From a virus: DNA of 64,000 nt. Shown here in pieces: positions 33,331 through 42,003 of the stretch; the first letter of the stretch is position 1, and each line of letters starts with the position of its first letter. Position numbers and translations under genes: made by a program. The notes under the pieces are model-generated. The model did not search any database and was not told where the DNA came from. It saw only the letters and a program-made list of their open reading frames with translations. The stretch is from positions 1 through 64,000 of the IMG/VR virus record IMGVR_UViG_3300047564_001181; one strand, written 5' to 3'.

Positions 33331-33596
33331 CTCATTCCCCTTCCAGGTGGGTCTCCAACAGCACCATCAAAGTATACCTTAGTTGCTCCCATAGACAAAA
33401 GAATATTTCTTAACCTATGTAAGTATTCAATGATTGAAACCTTTTGTCCATCCGACAAAGCCATGATTTGATTCTCATATACCCTAATGGCAATGTAGTC
33501 AGGAAACTCTACGAAATCAACTGCTAATCCAGAATAAGGTGGCTTAACCGTTCTAACGGCAGTCATCATTTCTGGGGTATACTTATGCTTCTTCAC
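33327..33596 (-). CDS. Hypothetical phage protein
   Basis: 89 aa. YSGLAVDFVEFPDYIAIRVY, MALSDGQKVSIIEYLHRLRN, VYFDGAVGDPPGRGMR. Helix plus strands; similar short proteins occur in actinobacteriophages. Overlaps WhiB by 14 nt. Confidence 0.6.
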   Translation of the reverse strand: MKKHKYTPEMMTAVRTVKPPYSGLAVDFVEFPDYIAIRVYENQIMALSDGQKVSIIEYLHRLRNILLSMGATKVYFDGAVGDPPGRGMR

Positions 33597-33885
33597 TCTG
33601 TACCGCTGCTAAAATTTCTTCCCATATTTCTTGTGTTTTATGTGCATTGCGAGATTTGCTTATTTCTCCATCAACAAAATACACACCGCCAAATACGCCG
33701 TTAGCCCGATAAGGCTCTTGCATTTGGGTAGCATACTCAAAGCAGTCTTTAATGACTGGGCAATGTAAGCATACTGTTGTGTCAATTGTAAGTGCAAGCT
33801 TTGGGTCTTCTTCATATTTTTCAAAAAATAAGTTAACATCTAGACCTGCACATTTAGCTTTTTTTCTCCACTCATCATCGAACAT
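33583..33885 (-). CDS. WhiB-like Fe-S transcription factor
   Basis: 100 aa from ATG 33885, chosen because WRKKAKCAGLDVNLFF starts the domain as in WhiB; earlier ATGs (33909, 33993) overlap the upstream gene. Cluster ligands: KCAGL, then CLHCPVIKDC; GVFGG turn; basic C-terminal part (SKSRNAHK) followed by an acidic helix. Longer than the 13.2-kb WhiB and with a tail, so it may bind DNA. Lies in a chain of small regulatory-looking genes. Confidence 0.85.
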   Translation of the reverse strand: MFDDEWRKKAKCAGLDVNLFFEKYEEDPKLALTIDTTVCLHCPVIKDCFEYATQMQEPYRANGVFGGVYFVDGEISKSRNAHKTQEIWEEILAAVQSEEA

Positions 33886-34084
33886 ATCTTTGCGGAACCT
33901 TCCAGCCATCACTGTCTGGAGAGAATCGCTTTTCAAAACCCCAACGGTTTTTATATCTAACCCCACGCTTATCATATTCTGCGTTGGCATCAAACTTAAA
34001 GTCTACGATATCCCAGCCATCCCAATGCAAGAACTTATTGTTCTTGACAACATTGTGTGCTTGTTCGTAATTAATTGTAATCAT
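33875..34084 (-). CDS. Hypothetical protein
   Basis: 69 aa. FLHWDGWDIVDFKFDANAEY, RYKNRWGFEKRFSPDSDGW then VPQRYV. Basic and aromatic; reads like a conserved actinobacteriophage protein. Overlaps WhiB by 11 nt. Confidence 0.6.
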   Translation of the reverse strand: MITINYEQAHNVVKNNKFLHWDGWDIVDFKFDANAEYDKRGVRYKNRWGFEKRFSPDSDGWKVPQRYVR

Positions 34085-34096
34085 TTTATCTTTCTG

Positions 34097-34465
34097 TTAG
34101 TATTTATAAATTGCTGTTTTAACGCCGAATCCATCTGCTTTATGAATCAGAGAATCCCAGGACATAATGATATCATCTTTGTTGGCAAATAACAAGACCT
34201 CGTTGATATCATGTTTTTCAAAGTTGCTCATAATATCATTATACGCAACCTTAGAAAACTTAATTTTAATTTTCTTTTGCTTAAAATACTGTTGAGTTTT
34301 ATTACAAAACTCCGCAGTAAAACTATTAACCTTGTACGGACCAGCAGTGAGCAATTCAACTGTTTTAGTTGCATCATTTATTTGACTATCAATTGCTACT
34401 ACTATTCCACGCATGAATGTATTATAGTCATCAAACTTATGACTACCATAAACAAGAATTTTCAC
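34097..34465 (-). CDS. SLOG/DUF2493-like nucleotide-binding protein
   Basis: 122 aa. KILVYGSHKFDDYNTFMRGI at the N-terminus (Rossmann-like first strand and loop), VELLTAGPYKVNSFTAEFC near 38-56 and EVLLFANKDDIIMSWDSLIH near 88-107 match the order of the YspA/DUF2493 SLOG fold. Members bind nucleotides or nucleotide-derived ligands. GAAAGGTAAG upstream. Confidence 0.65.
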   Translation of the reverse strand: MKILVYGSHKFDDYNTFMRGIVVAIDSQINDATKTVELLTAGPYKVNSFTAEFCNKTQQYFKQKKIKIKFSKVAYNDIMSNFEKHDINEVLLFANKDDIIMSWDSLIHKADGFGVKTAIYKY

Positions 34466-34490
34466 TTTCTTACCTTTCGATTAGGTATAA

Positions 34491-34519
34491 ATTATATCAA
34501 TTTATAATGATATTGTCAA
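34491..34519 (-). promoter_or_regulatory. Sigma-A-type promoter
   Basis: TTGACA (34519-34514), 17 bp, TATAAT (34496-34491) on the minus strand; it overlaps the stop of the gene at 34516. Confidence 0.85.
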
Positions 34520-34695
34520 GGGGTTTCTGGTGCTGACCATACACCATCAATTAAAATCCAGCCGATATTCATACCTTCTGGAGAAGATTCATATTCAATT
34601 GCAGATAAACCTGTAACTTCTTCTGCAATTTCTTTTGTATCAGCTAGGATGAAGTTCACAATTTGTGAGCCATTAGAAATAAAATAACTAGGCAT
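34516..34695 (-). CDS. Small fibre-associated protein
   Basis: 59 aa. SYFISNGSQIVNFILADTKE, NIGWILIDGVWSAPET. It is the last gene of the fibre chain, and its ATG overlaps the stop of the Gly-rich fibre (TAATG). Could be a fibre-assembly chaperone, from position. Confidence 0.6.
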   Translation of the reverse strand: MPSYFISNGSQIVNFILADTKEIAEEVTGLSAIEYESSPEGMNIGWILIDGVWSAPETP

Positions 34696-35591
34696 TATAC
34701 ATCTCCTGTGTTAGTAGAAGGATATGCTCTACCAGAACCCCAAATAATTCTAACAGCTCCAGATGCTCCACCTAAAGCACCAGTTGAAGGGGCAGAATTG
34801 TCATCAATAGCACCGCCACCTCCGCCATAGAGACCTCCTCTACCAGAAGTAGTAACAGTCCCACCAAGAGTTCCACTATCACCACCAGAACCACCTCCGC
34901 CACCATTTGCAGTAGTTCCACTTCCAGTGCCAGCAGTTCCAGCAGTTCCTCCAAGACCAGACGAGCCTTCTCCTAAAAGACCGACACCACCGCCGCCTCC
35001 TGAATCTGCTCCATCTGAACCACCTCCGCCAGCTCCGCCGCCAGAACCAGGGTCTCCATTTACTCCAGTAGTTGATGGTGAAACTCTACCATTTCCACCA
35101 TTACCAGAATATCCACCAGCACCTCCACCACCTCCTGGGTTAGTTGTGTCAGCTTCAGAACCGCCACCATTTCCACCACCTATAGTGCCACCAACAGAAG
35201 AGCCAGTTCCACCAGAAATAGTTCCAGAACCAGAGGTTCCTCCAGTTCCGCCACCTGCAGTTAGTAATGGTGTGCCTCCTCTGGATATTGAAGAATCCCC
35301 ACCAGATGTTGCAACAGAAACGGCTCTTACTCCGCCAGCACCAACAGTAACACTTAAAGATTCTCCAGGAGTTACAGATAAAGATGTTATATATCTAAGA
35401 CCTCCACCGCCACCGCCTTTTGCACCTCCAGTGTTATAAACTCCACCTCCACCACCACCTACACATACTGCAGAAATAGATGTTACGCCTGTTGGTACAG
35501 TAAATGTTCCAGATGTTGTAAATACTTGCTGACCTGATGGACCGCCACCAGACTCAAAGTAGCTAGATGAAATTGTTCCAATAATTGGCAT
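34695..35591 (-). CDS. Glycine-rich tail-fibre tip protein
   Basis: 298 aa from ATG 35591, which overlaps the preceding stop. N-terminal QQVFTTSGTFTVPTGVTSIS, then about 220 residues of polyglycine-like sheet (GGGGG blocks). This fold packs as polyglycine-II helices in receptor-binding tips such as those of T-even gp38-like adhesins. The loops between Gly blocks would decide specificity. The same module ends the 37042-38373 product. Confidence 0.75.
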   Translation of the reverse strand: MPIIGTISSSYFESGGGPSGQQVFTTSGTFTVPTGVTSISAVCVGGGGGGVYNTGGAKGGGGGGLRYITSLSVTPGESLSVTVGAGGVRAVSVATSGGDSSISRGGTPLLTAGGGTGGTSGSGTISGGTGSSVGGTIGGGNGGGSEADTTNPGGGGGAGGYSGNGGNGRVSPSTTGVNGDPGSGGGAGGGGSDGADSGGGGGVGLLGEGSSGLGGTAGTAGTGSGTTANGGGGGSGGDSGTLGGTVTTSGRGGLYGGGGGAIDDNSAPSTGALGGASGAVRIIWGSGRAYPSTNTGDV

Positions 35592-36706
35592 TATGCACTC
35601 AAATCTCCGAGTAGTAGCCATGAATCAGTTCCGATTTTAACAAGAGTGGCAGATGAATATGCGGCTCTAAAGTTTTTTCCTGGGGTTGCGTTAACAGTAA
35701 CACCTACAGATTGTGTAACAGACGCACCAGTAGTTAATGCTACAAGGTTAATCTGTGTGCCAATTGGATATGGAACTACTGAGTTAAGTGGAACAGTAAA
35801 AGCAAAAGCACCGTTCATCTGAACTAAAGTATTTGCATCTGCTGCAGCCAATGTATACGCACCAGTTTTAGCAGTTGTGTTAACTCTAAATGTTGGAACC
35901 AATGTAAGGTTTGTGCCGTCTCCAATATATCCATGATGATATGTTGTATCCCAAGCTATTCTACCGTCAGATGTGCTTGAGGTTGTGCTTAAAGTTAAAG
36001 TTGGGGTAGTAATAGTTGGAGAAGAACCTGTAATATATGCACCACTAACAGCAATTGTAATTGTGTCTGTGCTTGCATCTCCAGTAACAGAAATACCAGT
36101 TCCACCAGACAATGTTAATGTATCTGTAGAACTCTCTGCCTCAACATTGCTTCCAGAAGAAGGAACAATAATGGTAAATGAGTTTCCAGAGCCACCAGCA
36201 CCTGTTGCATCACTTCCATTTATCCAGTTCGTTCCATCATATTTTAATACTTGACCAGAAGCAAGTGTGCCAGATGTGATAACAACATCTGAAAGATTGT
36301 CTAAAGTATGAGTGTGAGAAGTTGTAGAATATGATGCAGTGTCTAATTCCCAAGTATCTGCTGCAGTCTTTTTAAGAAAGCCAGATGTTCCTGCTAATGC
36401 TTCAATTGCTTGAAGGTCTGCACCAGCAGAAAATGTCATTCTCTGATTTCCTTCATCCCATGAAATAACTAATCCAGAGCCTTGTCTAAACTCAATTGTA
36501 TCGGTAACAGAATCGCTACCTATTAGTTGTAAGTCAGCACCGCTGGCATTAGTTGCACCTTCTAGATGGTATGTTGTATTAGCGTCTGTTAATGAATAAC
36601 TATCAAGTTCTGTATCAATAGCTTCTGCTAGAGCTTGAAAATCCGCAGGAATATTTGGATTGTCAGAACTCGATGGGTACGGAAACCCTTTAGTTGTTGT
36701 TGGCAT
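35591..36706 (-). CDS. Tail-fibre protein
   Basis: 371 aa. GFPYPSSSDNPNIPADFQAL at the start is a common fibre N-terminus. Then LDNLSDVVIT, LKYDGTNWING and SSTDTLTLSGGTGISVT repeat phrases; the C-terminal domain FAFTVPLNSVVPYPIGTQIN ... TDSWLLLGDLSA is shared with the 38386-40314 product (ISFVRGG..., EWILVGDISA). GAGAAG upstream and its own promoter. Confidence 0.8.
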   Translation of the reverse strand: MPTTTKGFPYPSSSDNPNIPADFQALAEAIDTELDSYSLTDANTTYHLEGATNASGADLQLIGSDSVTDTIEFRQGSGLVISWDEGNQRMTFSAGADLQAIEALAGTSGFLKKTAADTWELDTASYSTTSHTHTLDNLSDVVITSGTLASGQVLKYDGTNWINGSDATGAGGSGNSFTIIVPSSGSNVEAESSTDTLTLSGGTGISVTGDASTDTITIAVSGAYITGSSPTITTPTLTLSTTSSTSDGRIAWDTTYHHGYIGDGTNLTLVPTFRVNTTAKTGAYTLAAADANTLVQMNGAFAFTVPLNSVVPYPIGTQINLVALTTGASVTQSVGVTVNATPGKNFRAAYSSATLVKIGTDSWLLLGDLSA

Positions 36707-36725
36707 TACTTCTCCTTTTCACCTA

Positions 36726-36754
36726 ATTATACCTTATTATACTACCCGATTCAA
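36726..36754 (-). promoter_or_regulatory. Sigma-A-type promoter
   Basis: TTGAAT (36754-36749), 17 bp, TATAAT (36731-36726) on the minus strand; a second TATAAT lies within the spacer. Confidence 0.75.
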
Positions 36755-37045
36755 GATATACTCGTGATATCCCTGTTCTCCATATAGGTCAGGAGACCAA
36801 CCATAATAAATCTCTGGATTCATTTCTTCATCTGGTAGTTGATAATATACTTGATTTACTGAATCCCAGTGCCAACCAAGTCCTGGCATATATCCTAGAT
36901 TACAGCAACATTCTACTTTATCTCCTTGCATCATCAATAATAAGTCTTGAAATATTGAGTCATCATGTTCATTAAATGTTCCAGTCCAAACAACAATGCC
37001 ATTTTTAATAATAGCGTGTGGGTGACTATCTAAATGCTCTATCAT
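36737..37045 (-). CDS. Hypothetical fibre-cluster protein
   Basis: 102 aa. HPHAIIKNGIVVWTGTFNEH, CCCNLGYMPGLGWHWDSVN, YHEYILNRVV. Looks like a small appendage or chaperone protein. The CCC run is unusual. Start overlaps the previous stop by 4 nt. Confidence 0.6.
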   Translation of the reverse strand: MIEHLDSHPHAIIKNGIVVWTGTFNEHDDSIFQDLLLMMQGDKVECCCNLGYMPGLGWHWDSVNQVYYQLPDEEMNPEIYYGWSPDLYGEQGYHEYILNRVV

Positions 37046-38373
37046 ACAGGATACCTCACAATTACCATTCCGCTACCTCCAGTTCCTCCAGTTCCAGAAC
37101 TTGAGTTCAATCCAGCACCACCGTTTCCAGTATTTGATGTTCCAGAACCACCTCCAGAGATACTGCCACCAACACCAATTGTTCCAACCGTTGTACCAGC
37201 AGCCCGATACCAAGTCGTATATGATGAACCAGTTGAGCCAATAGTTCCAGCAGCAATACCTGCACCACCACCAGCACCAGCACCACCAGTTGTACCATTA
37301 CCACCATTACCGCCCTGAGAACCAGTTCCACCACTTACTGTTCCTCCAGAGCTAGCACCAGCACCACCACCACAAGAGCCATTACCACCTGCAGTAAAGT
37401 AGATTGCACCATAGCCTCCACCAGTTCTAGATGAACCATTAAATGAAGATGTTGAGCCAGCACTTCCGTTAACACCAGCACCACCAGAACCTCCATTGCC
37501 AACCACTACAGTATAGTTTCCAGCAGTTAAGGTTGTAGCGGCAACTGTGATAGAGTCGCTAGCCCCACCACCACCTCCACCACCACCTGAACCAGTAGAC
37601 CTAGCTCCTCCGCCTCCACCGCCAACTATTAGTGCTTCAACATTTGTTTGTGAAGCACCACTGACTGAAAGAGTTCCTCCGTTTGTAAACACATGATATT
37701 TGTATGAACCTTGTGTAAATGTTGAGTTTCCACCAGTAACTGTTGCAACAGGATTTGGTGTCACGGAAGCAGTTGCCGTAGATGCTGTTCCAGTTCCATT
37801 GGCATTAATTGCTGCAAGGGTAAATGTGTATGCAGTATTAGCTGTAAATGTACCAGTTACAGAAATAGGACTTGTAACATCAGTGCCACTGTAAGATAGC
37901 GATATCGATGGACTAGATACAATGTTATATCCAGTAATAGTTTTACCACCTGTATTTGGTGCTCCTGTCCAGGCAACGCTAACTGTTGTTGAGTTTGTTA
38001 CAGTTGCAGTAACGCCAGTAGGAGCAGATGGTGTAGATGTAATTAAAACTGAAGATGAAGCAGAAGATGTTCCACTATTTCCAATTGCATTTGTAGCTCT
38101 AACTGTAAAAGTATGGTTTGTTCCAGATGGTGATGTGTCAAGACCTGTTACTGTTGTTGGTGACCCATTTAAATCACTCTGAGAACCGCCTGGAGAACCT
38201 GTAACTAAATAAGAACTTATTGGAAGTTTTCCATCGAATGGTTCTGTGTATGTTACGGTTGCAGAACCGTTGTCGTATGCTCTATTTGTTCCAACATCTG
38301 TTGCAGATGGAGCAGCTGGTGTATTTGGAACTGTTCTAGTTGAAGAAGGAACTGCTACTACTGGTAAAACCAT
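37042..38373 (-). CDS. Fibronectin-III and glycine-rich adhesin
   Basis: 443 aa. Two Fn3 domains (residues about 20-115 and 115-215; SAPTGVTATVTNSTTVSVAW is the clearest strand), then TQGSYKYHVFTNGGTLSVSG, and a C-terminal half of GGGGGG-rich sheet ending SGMVIVRYPV. A typical phage adhesin architecture: Fn3 spacers carrying a Gly-rich tip domain. Confidence 0.8.
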   Translation of the reverse strand: MVLPVVAVPSSTRTVPNTPAAPSATDVGTNRAYDNGSATVTYTEPFDGKLPISSYLVTGSPGGSQSDLNGSPTTVTGLDTSPSGTNHTFTVRATNAIGNSGTSSASSSVLITSTPSAPTGVTATVTNSTTVSVAWTGAPNTGGKTITGYNIVSSPSISLSYSGTDVTSPISVTGTFTANTAYTFTLAAINANGTGTASTATASVTPNPVATVTGGNSTFTQGSYKYHVFTNGGTLSVSGASQTNVEALIVGGGGGGARSTGSGGGGGGGGASDSITVAATTLTAGNYTVVVGNGGSGGAGVNGSAGSTSSFNGSSRTGGGYGAIYFTAGGNGSCGGGAGASSGGTVSGGTGSQGGNGGNGTTGGAGAGGGAGIAAGTIGSTGSSYTTWYRAAGTTVGTIGVGGSISGGGSGTSNTGNGGAGLNSSSGTGGTGGSGMVIVRYPV

Positions 38374-38385
38374 AACAAATCACTC

Positions 38386-40314
38386 CTAAGCACTAATATC
38401 ACCGACTAGAATCCATTCATCAGTTGCAGCATCTACAATCTTGATTAATGTAGCCATAGAATATCTTGCACGAAGATTTTGACCTGGTGTTGCATTAACT
38501 ATAGCAGTTCCGTCAGCAATATTTAAGGCACCTGTTCCCCCACGAACAAAGCTGATTTGAGAGCCAACAGGGATTGTTGTATCGTTGTTAATTGTAACAG
38601 TACATGTACCTGTATTATTTGCATAAATTGTTTTACCAAGATGAGTAGTATCACTAATTGTAAGGGTTGTCGTTCCAGAAGCAATTGTGGCTGTGTCTAA
38701 ATTTAATGCAGTAAGTGCGACTGTTCCGCTTGCATCTGGTAGTGTAATAGTTCTATCTGCTGTTGGATTCACTACTGTTAAAGTAGTTTCATTTGCATCG
38801 TCAGATGAGCCTTCAAATACTAAAACATCGGATGTTCCTAAAGTTAGATTTCCATTAAGTTGAATACTATGATTAAATGTTGTAGTACCTGTACCAGCAC
38901 CAATTGAAATTGCAGTAGCAGTACCACCAATGTTTAGGGTAGTAACACCAGTATTTAGTAGGTTAAATGTCGATGAAGCAGAGCCAACACTGCTGCCATT
39001 AATATTAAAATCTCCGCTGGTATTTAGTGTAGCAGCAGTTATTGAAATTGTTCCACCGCCAACTGAGCCAGTTCCACCAGAAGCAAGAATTCTAGAGTCA
39101 TAATCTACTGCAGTTGCTCCAGAGTGGAAGTCTAAAAATGGAGTTGAAGATGTACCATCTGTTCTTCCAATTTCAATGCTATTGTTGTGAGCACTATCAA
39201 TTGTAATCTTAGTAGAAAATGTTGGGTTTGTTGCAAAGACAAGAGAGCCTGTTCCAGTTTCATCGGAAACTACTCCTGCTAGTTGTGAGGATGTGGTAGA
39301 TGCAAATTGTGCAAGGGTTCCAGATGTTACTGCAAGACCAGCTTCAGATGCGGTTTGATTTTTCCAAAGCCCAGAAGCATCGTCCCAAGCAAGAACTTCA
39401 TTATCGGCAATGTCATCATCTGCCTCAATTTGAACTCCATGAAGTTCATTTAGTTCATATCCATTTTGAACACTAACAAAAATTTCACCAGCACTAATAC
39501 TTGCTTTAACTACATACCCAAGAAATACGGAGTGTGCTGGTTCTGCAGGAATAGTTGTTGTATAGCCACCAGCAGTAGATGATAACCATAATGCAGCACC
39601 TTCTGTAAGTCCGTCAGTATTTACTCCTCGTAATATACCAAATGTCGTAACAAAGCCTTCTGCTGTATCGGCAATTGTTTCCGCTGTTAATCCTAGTGTT
39701 TTAGAAGATGTTGCTTCTGTATCTGCGTCTGACAGTGCAATTGTTGGTCTTTGACCAGCAGCACCGTTAATATAAACAACGCTACCTTTAGGGATTGATG
39801 AACCAGTTGCATTTTTACATAGTGCTACCTGCTCTTGCCCAAGACCAAGCTCAACATTTGCATTTAAAATTACTTTTGGAAGACCATCCCCAGAATCCCA
39901 AAACATTGTTCCAGTTTCAGTACTAGAAGCCTCTGGTGTGGTATCAAAAGTGATATAGTCTGGGTAAACAATAGAATCTACTGATGTAAAGTTTCCAGTA
40001 GAGTTAATTGTAATTGAATCGGCTGCGGCATTTGTAGTTATAGAAACATTTGTGCCATTTACAAGTGTAAGTGTATCTGTAGATGAATCTGCTACAACAT
40101 TGTCTTGTCCAGATACTGAAATAGTGCTAAAAGAATCTGATGCTGAACCACCACTGCTAGTGGCATTTACCCAACTTGTTCCATTATATTGTAAAATTTG
40201 ATTTGTACTTGGAGATGTTATTACAACATCACTAAGGTCATCTATTGATGTTGTAGATGGTCCAAGAATAGACACCCAAGAAGAACCGTCCCAAATATAT
40301 GCTGGCTTAGCCAT
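38386..40314 (-). CDS. Large tail-fibre protein
   Basis: 642 aa, the largest fibre here. Begins AKPAYIWDGSSWVSILGPST, contains LSDVVITSPSTNQILQYNG, a domain ALCKNATGSSIPKGSVVYIN...GFVTTFGILRGVNTDGLTEG (residues 165-240) found in many marine and freshwater phage fibres, then TLNIGGTATAISIGAG repeats and the EWILVGDISA end. Likely a long side fibre. Confidence 0.8.
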   Translation of the reverse strand: MAKPAYIWDGSSWVSILGPSTTSIDDLSDVVITSPSTNQILQYNGTSWVNATSSGGSASDSFSTISVSGQDNVVADSSTDTLTLVNGTNVSITTNAAADSITINSTGNFTSVDSIVYPDYITFDTTPEASSTETGTMFWDSGDGLPKVILNANVELGLGQEQVALCKNATGSSIPKGSVVYINGAAGQRPTIALSDADTEATSSKTLGLTAETIADTAEGFVTTFGILRGVNTDGLTEGAALWLSSTAGGYTTTIPAEPAHSVFLGYVVKASISAGEIFVSVQNGYELNELHGVQIEADDDIADNEVLAWDDASGLWKNQTASEAGLAVTSGTLAQFASTTSSQLAGVVSDETGTGSLVFATNPTFSTKITIDSAHNNSIEIGRTDGTSSTPFLDFHSGATAVDYDSRILASGGTGSVGGGTISITAATLNTSGDFNINGSSVGSASSTFNLLNTGVTTLNIGGTATAISIGAGTGTTTFNHSIQLNGNLTLGTSDVLVFEGSSDDANETTLTVVNPTADRTITLPDASGTVALTALNLDTATIASGTTTLTISDTTHLGKTIYANNTGTCTVTINNDTTIPVGSQISFVRGGTGALNIADGTAIVNATPGQNLRARYSMATLIKIVDAATDEWILVGDISA

Positions 40315-40501
40315 TATTTCCTCCTATTCCTAATGCCTGTTTAATAGCATCCAATGTTTCTTGTGGAAGTTGTGACAATACATCAGCAATAGCCTGAACA
40401 TCTGAAACCTGTTCATCTTCAAATTCTATAATCTCTACGATATTATTATTTGGCTTAGATTCATCATACCCGCCAATTCCGTATGTAACTATTTGAGACA
40501 T
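40307..40501 (-). CDS. Small fibre-cluster protein
   Basis: 64 aa from ATG 40501 (TAATG with the previous stop). QIVTYGIGGYDESKPNNNIV, ADVLSQLPQETLDAIKQALG. Overlaps the large fibre start by 8 nt. Possibly a structural connector. Confidence 0.6.
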   Translation of the reverse strand: MSQIVTYGIGGYDESKPNNNIVEIIEFEDEQVSDVQAIADVLSQLPQETLDAIKQALGIGGNNG

Positions 40502-41409
40502 TATTCCTTCCTTAACCAAACTGTAGGCGTGTTATAACTAGCACCGCTAACCGAAGCGGTAGCAAAAGCACCACTTACGCCGCTCTGAGTCCAACCAATA
40601 GCCTGACCACCACCACCAGTATTTGTACCGTGGGCAGTCTGATAATAAGCAGTGATTGAAGTTCTGTAGTTATTTGTTGTAGCGTTTGTCTGAGATACAA
40701 AAGCAAGCCAATAAATACCAGCACTTAAAGTTTGACTGATAGTTATTTCATAAGCAGTGTTAGATGCAGATGTAGCAACAGTTCCAGCATCTAAAACAAC
40801 AGTAGAAGGTTGCCCACCTGAGTCATCATAAATACCAAGTCTAACTACCCCACTACCAGAGAATGATGCACCAGTACGAGTAGCGATGCGGTCAAAAGTA
40901 GTTGTTTCCGCCACTATTAGAGGTAGGAAATAAACCAAGTTCAGTGTTGCTGCAACGCTAGAGTTACTTCCAGGAGCAGTGTAATAGTAAGTGCTGACCA
41001 TAGAAAGTGCAGGTGGGATACCATTAACTTCTGCTGTAGACCCATCTGAATCTATCCAAACATCTCCTGTTGATGGTGTAGATGGTTCTGTAGTTTGATA
41101 TGAAATCTTATTTGTACCAACACCAGCAACTAATCCTGCTTCTGATGCTGTTTGATTAATCCAAGTAGATGTTCCATTATCATATGCTAAAACTTCATTG
41201 TCTGTAGTAGATGTTATTGTTACATCTGTGAGTCCATCTAGGGTGCTAGAGCCACCACCAGAACCAATAGTTGTCCAAGCACCATTAGCATAAACTCTTA
41301 CAACATCATCAGTTGTGTTGTAATAAATATCACCCTCGTCAGCTGATGCTGGGTCAGATGATAAATTTAATAGATTAATTGGTACATTAAACTTACGATT
41401 ACTAGCCAT
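40501..41409 (-). CDS. Tail-fibre protein
   Basis: 302 aa. Starts SNRKFNVPINLLNLSSDPAS, then GDIYYNTTDDVVRVYANGAW, the standard attachment region also seen in 447-1910 (VYFNTSGTPRLKVYTGSAW). C-terminal 150 residues are a jelly-roll-like beta domain (ATLNLVYFLPLIVAETTTFD ... YNTPTVWLRKE) that fits carbohydrate binding. TAATG coupling upstream. Confidence 0.75.
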   Translation of the reverse strand: MASNRKFNVPINLLNLSSDPASADEGDIYYNTTDDVVRVYANGAWTTIGSGGGSSTLDGLTDVTITSTTDNEVLAYDNGTSTWINQTASEAGLVAGVGTNKISYQTTEPSTPSTGDVWIDSDGSTAEVNGIPPALSMVSTYYYTAPGSNSSVAATLNLVYFLPLIVAETTTFDRIATRTGASFSGSGVVRLGIYDDSGGQPSTVVLDAGTVATSASNTAYEITISQTLSAGIYWLAFVSQTNATTNNYRTSITAYYQTAHGTNTGGGGQAIGWTQSGVSGAFATASVSGASYNTPTVWLRKE

Positions 41410-41480
41410 TAATCTTCACTCCAATGACATTGACATAGACATAATTTAAAAGAATATGTTGAGTTACATAGCTCGTGCAT
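41409..41480 (-). CDS. 23-aa Cys-rich peptide
   Basis: MHELCNSTYSFKLCLCQCHW then SED. The CxCxCH arrangement resembles the end of the 26119 product. The start lies 2 nt after the preceding stop; ribosome-binding site weak; the stop overlaps the next ATG (TAATG), which supports translation. Confidence 0.4.
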   Translation of the reverse strand: MHELCNSTYSFKLCLCQCHWSED

Positions 41481-41481
41481 A

Positions 41482-41688
41482 TCACTCTGACAGCTTAGGC
41501 TTTCCTCTTTTTGGAATGATTTTTCCTTGCCAGAGTTTTGATGACTTGTCTGCTTCTGAGGCATAAAGTGCTTGCTGATGGTTGAGGGCAGAGCCACGAG
41601 TACTGTGACACCCAACCACTTCACCATTTTCTTTAACAACAGCATATCCTTTGCACCCACCATAGTTTCTTCTTATGTCCCAAGGCAT
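41482..41688 (-). CDS. Conserved small phage protein (GCH motif)
   Basis: 68 aa. MPWDIRRNYGGCKGYAVVKE, GEVVGCHSTRGSALNHQQAL then YASE. The pattern GyaVVk...GevvGCH.t...A...q.ALYasE is widespread at the start of phage prohead proteins and as a stand-alone gene. Function unknown. Confidence 0.75.
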   Translation of the reverse strand: MPWDIRRNYGGCKGYAVVKENGEVVGCHSTRGSALNHQQALYASEADKSSKLWQGKIIPKRGKPKLSE

Positions 41689-41700
41689 AATCTTATTTTA

Positions 41701-41985
41701 TCACAAGTCGAGGTCTTTTGCGAGAGCATATTTAGGCTTAGCACCTACGATTTGCTTCAAAACTTGACCATTTTCAACGACCATGATTACAGGGATTGAA
41801 GAAATACCAAATTCTGTGGCTAGGTCTTGTTGTTCATCCACATTAATCTTAATTAATTCTATATTTGATTCGTCTGCAAGCTCTTGTAGAACTGGACCTA
41901 CCATTTTGCATGGTCCACACCACTCAGCCCAGAAATCAACAATTGCTTTACCTTTAATTCCATCAAGGAATTCTTGCTTACTCAT
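41701..41985 (-). CDS. Thioredoxin
   Basis: 94 aa from ATG 41985 (GGAGGAAGT upstream; an earlier ATG would extend into the RNA fold). IVDFWAEWCGPCKMVGPVLQ with active site WCGPC, GISSIPVIMVVENG with cis-Pro. Reduces protein disulfides; could supply reductant to ribonucleotide reductase or regulate replication proteins. Its leader is the structured RNA at 42004-42148. Confidence 0.95.
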   Translation of the reverse strand: MSKQEFLDGIKGKAIVDFWAEWCGPCKMVGPVLQELADESNIELIKINVDEQQDLATEFGISSIPVIMVVENGQVLKQIVGAKPKYALAKDLDL

Positions 41986-42003
41986 ACTTCCTCCAAGTTT
42001 AGT

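Noticed and set aside
34927-38182. Long plus-strand frames rich in Pro (170, 94, 86 codons) opposite the fibre genes
   Set aside because: They are mirror images of Gly/Thr/Ser-rich repeats on the minus strand and have no ribosome-binding sites.
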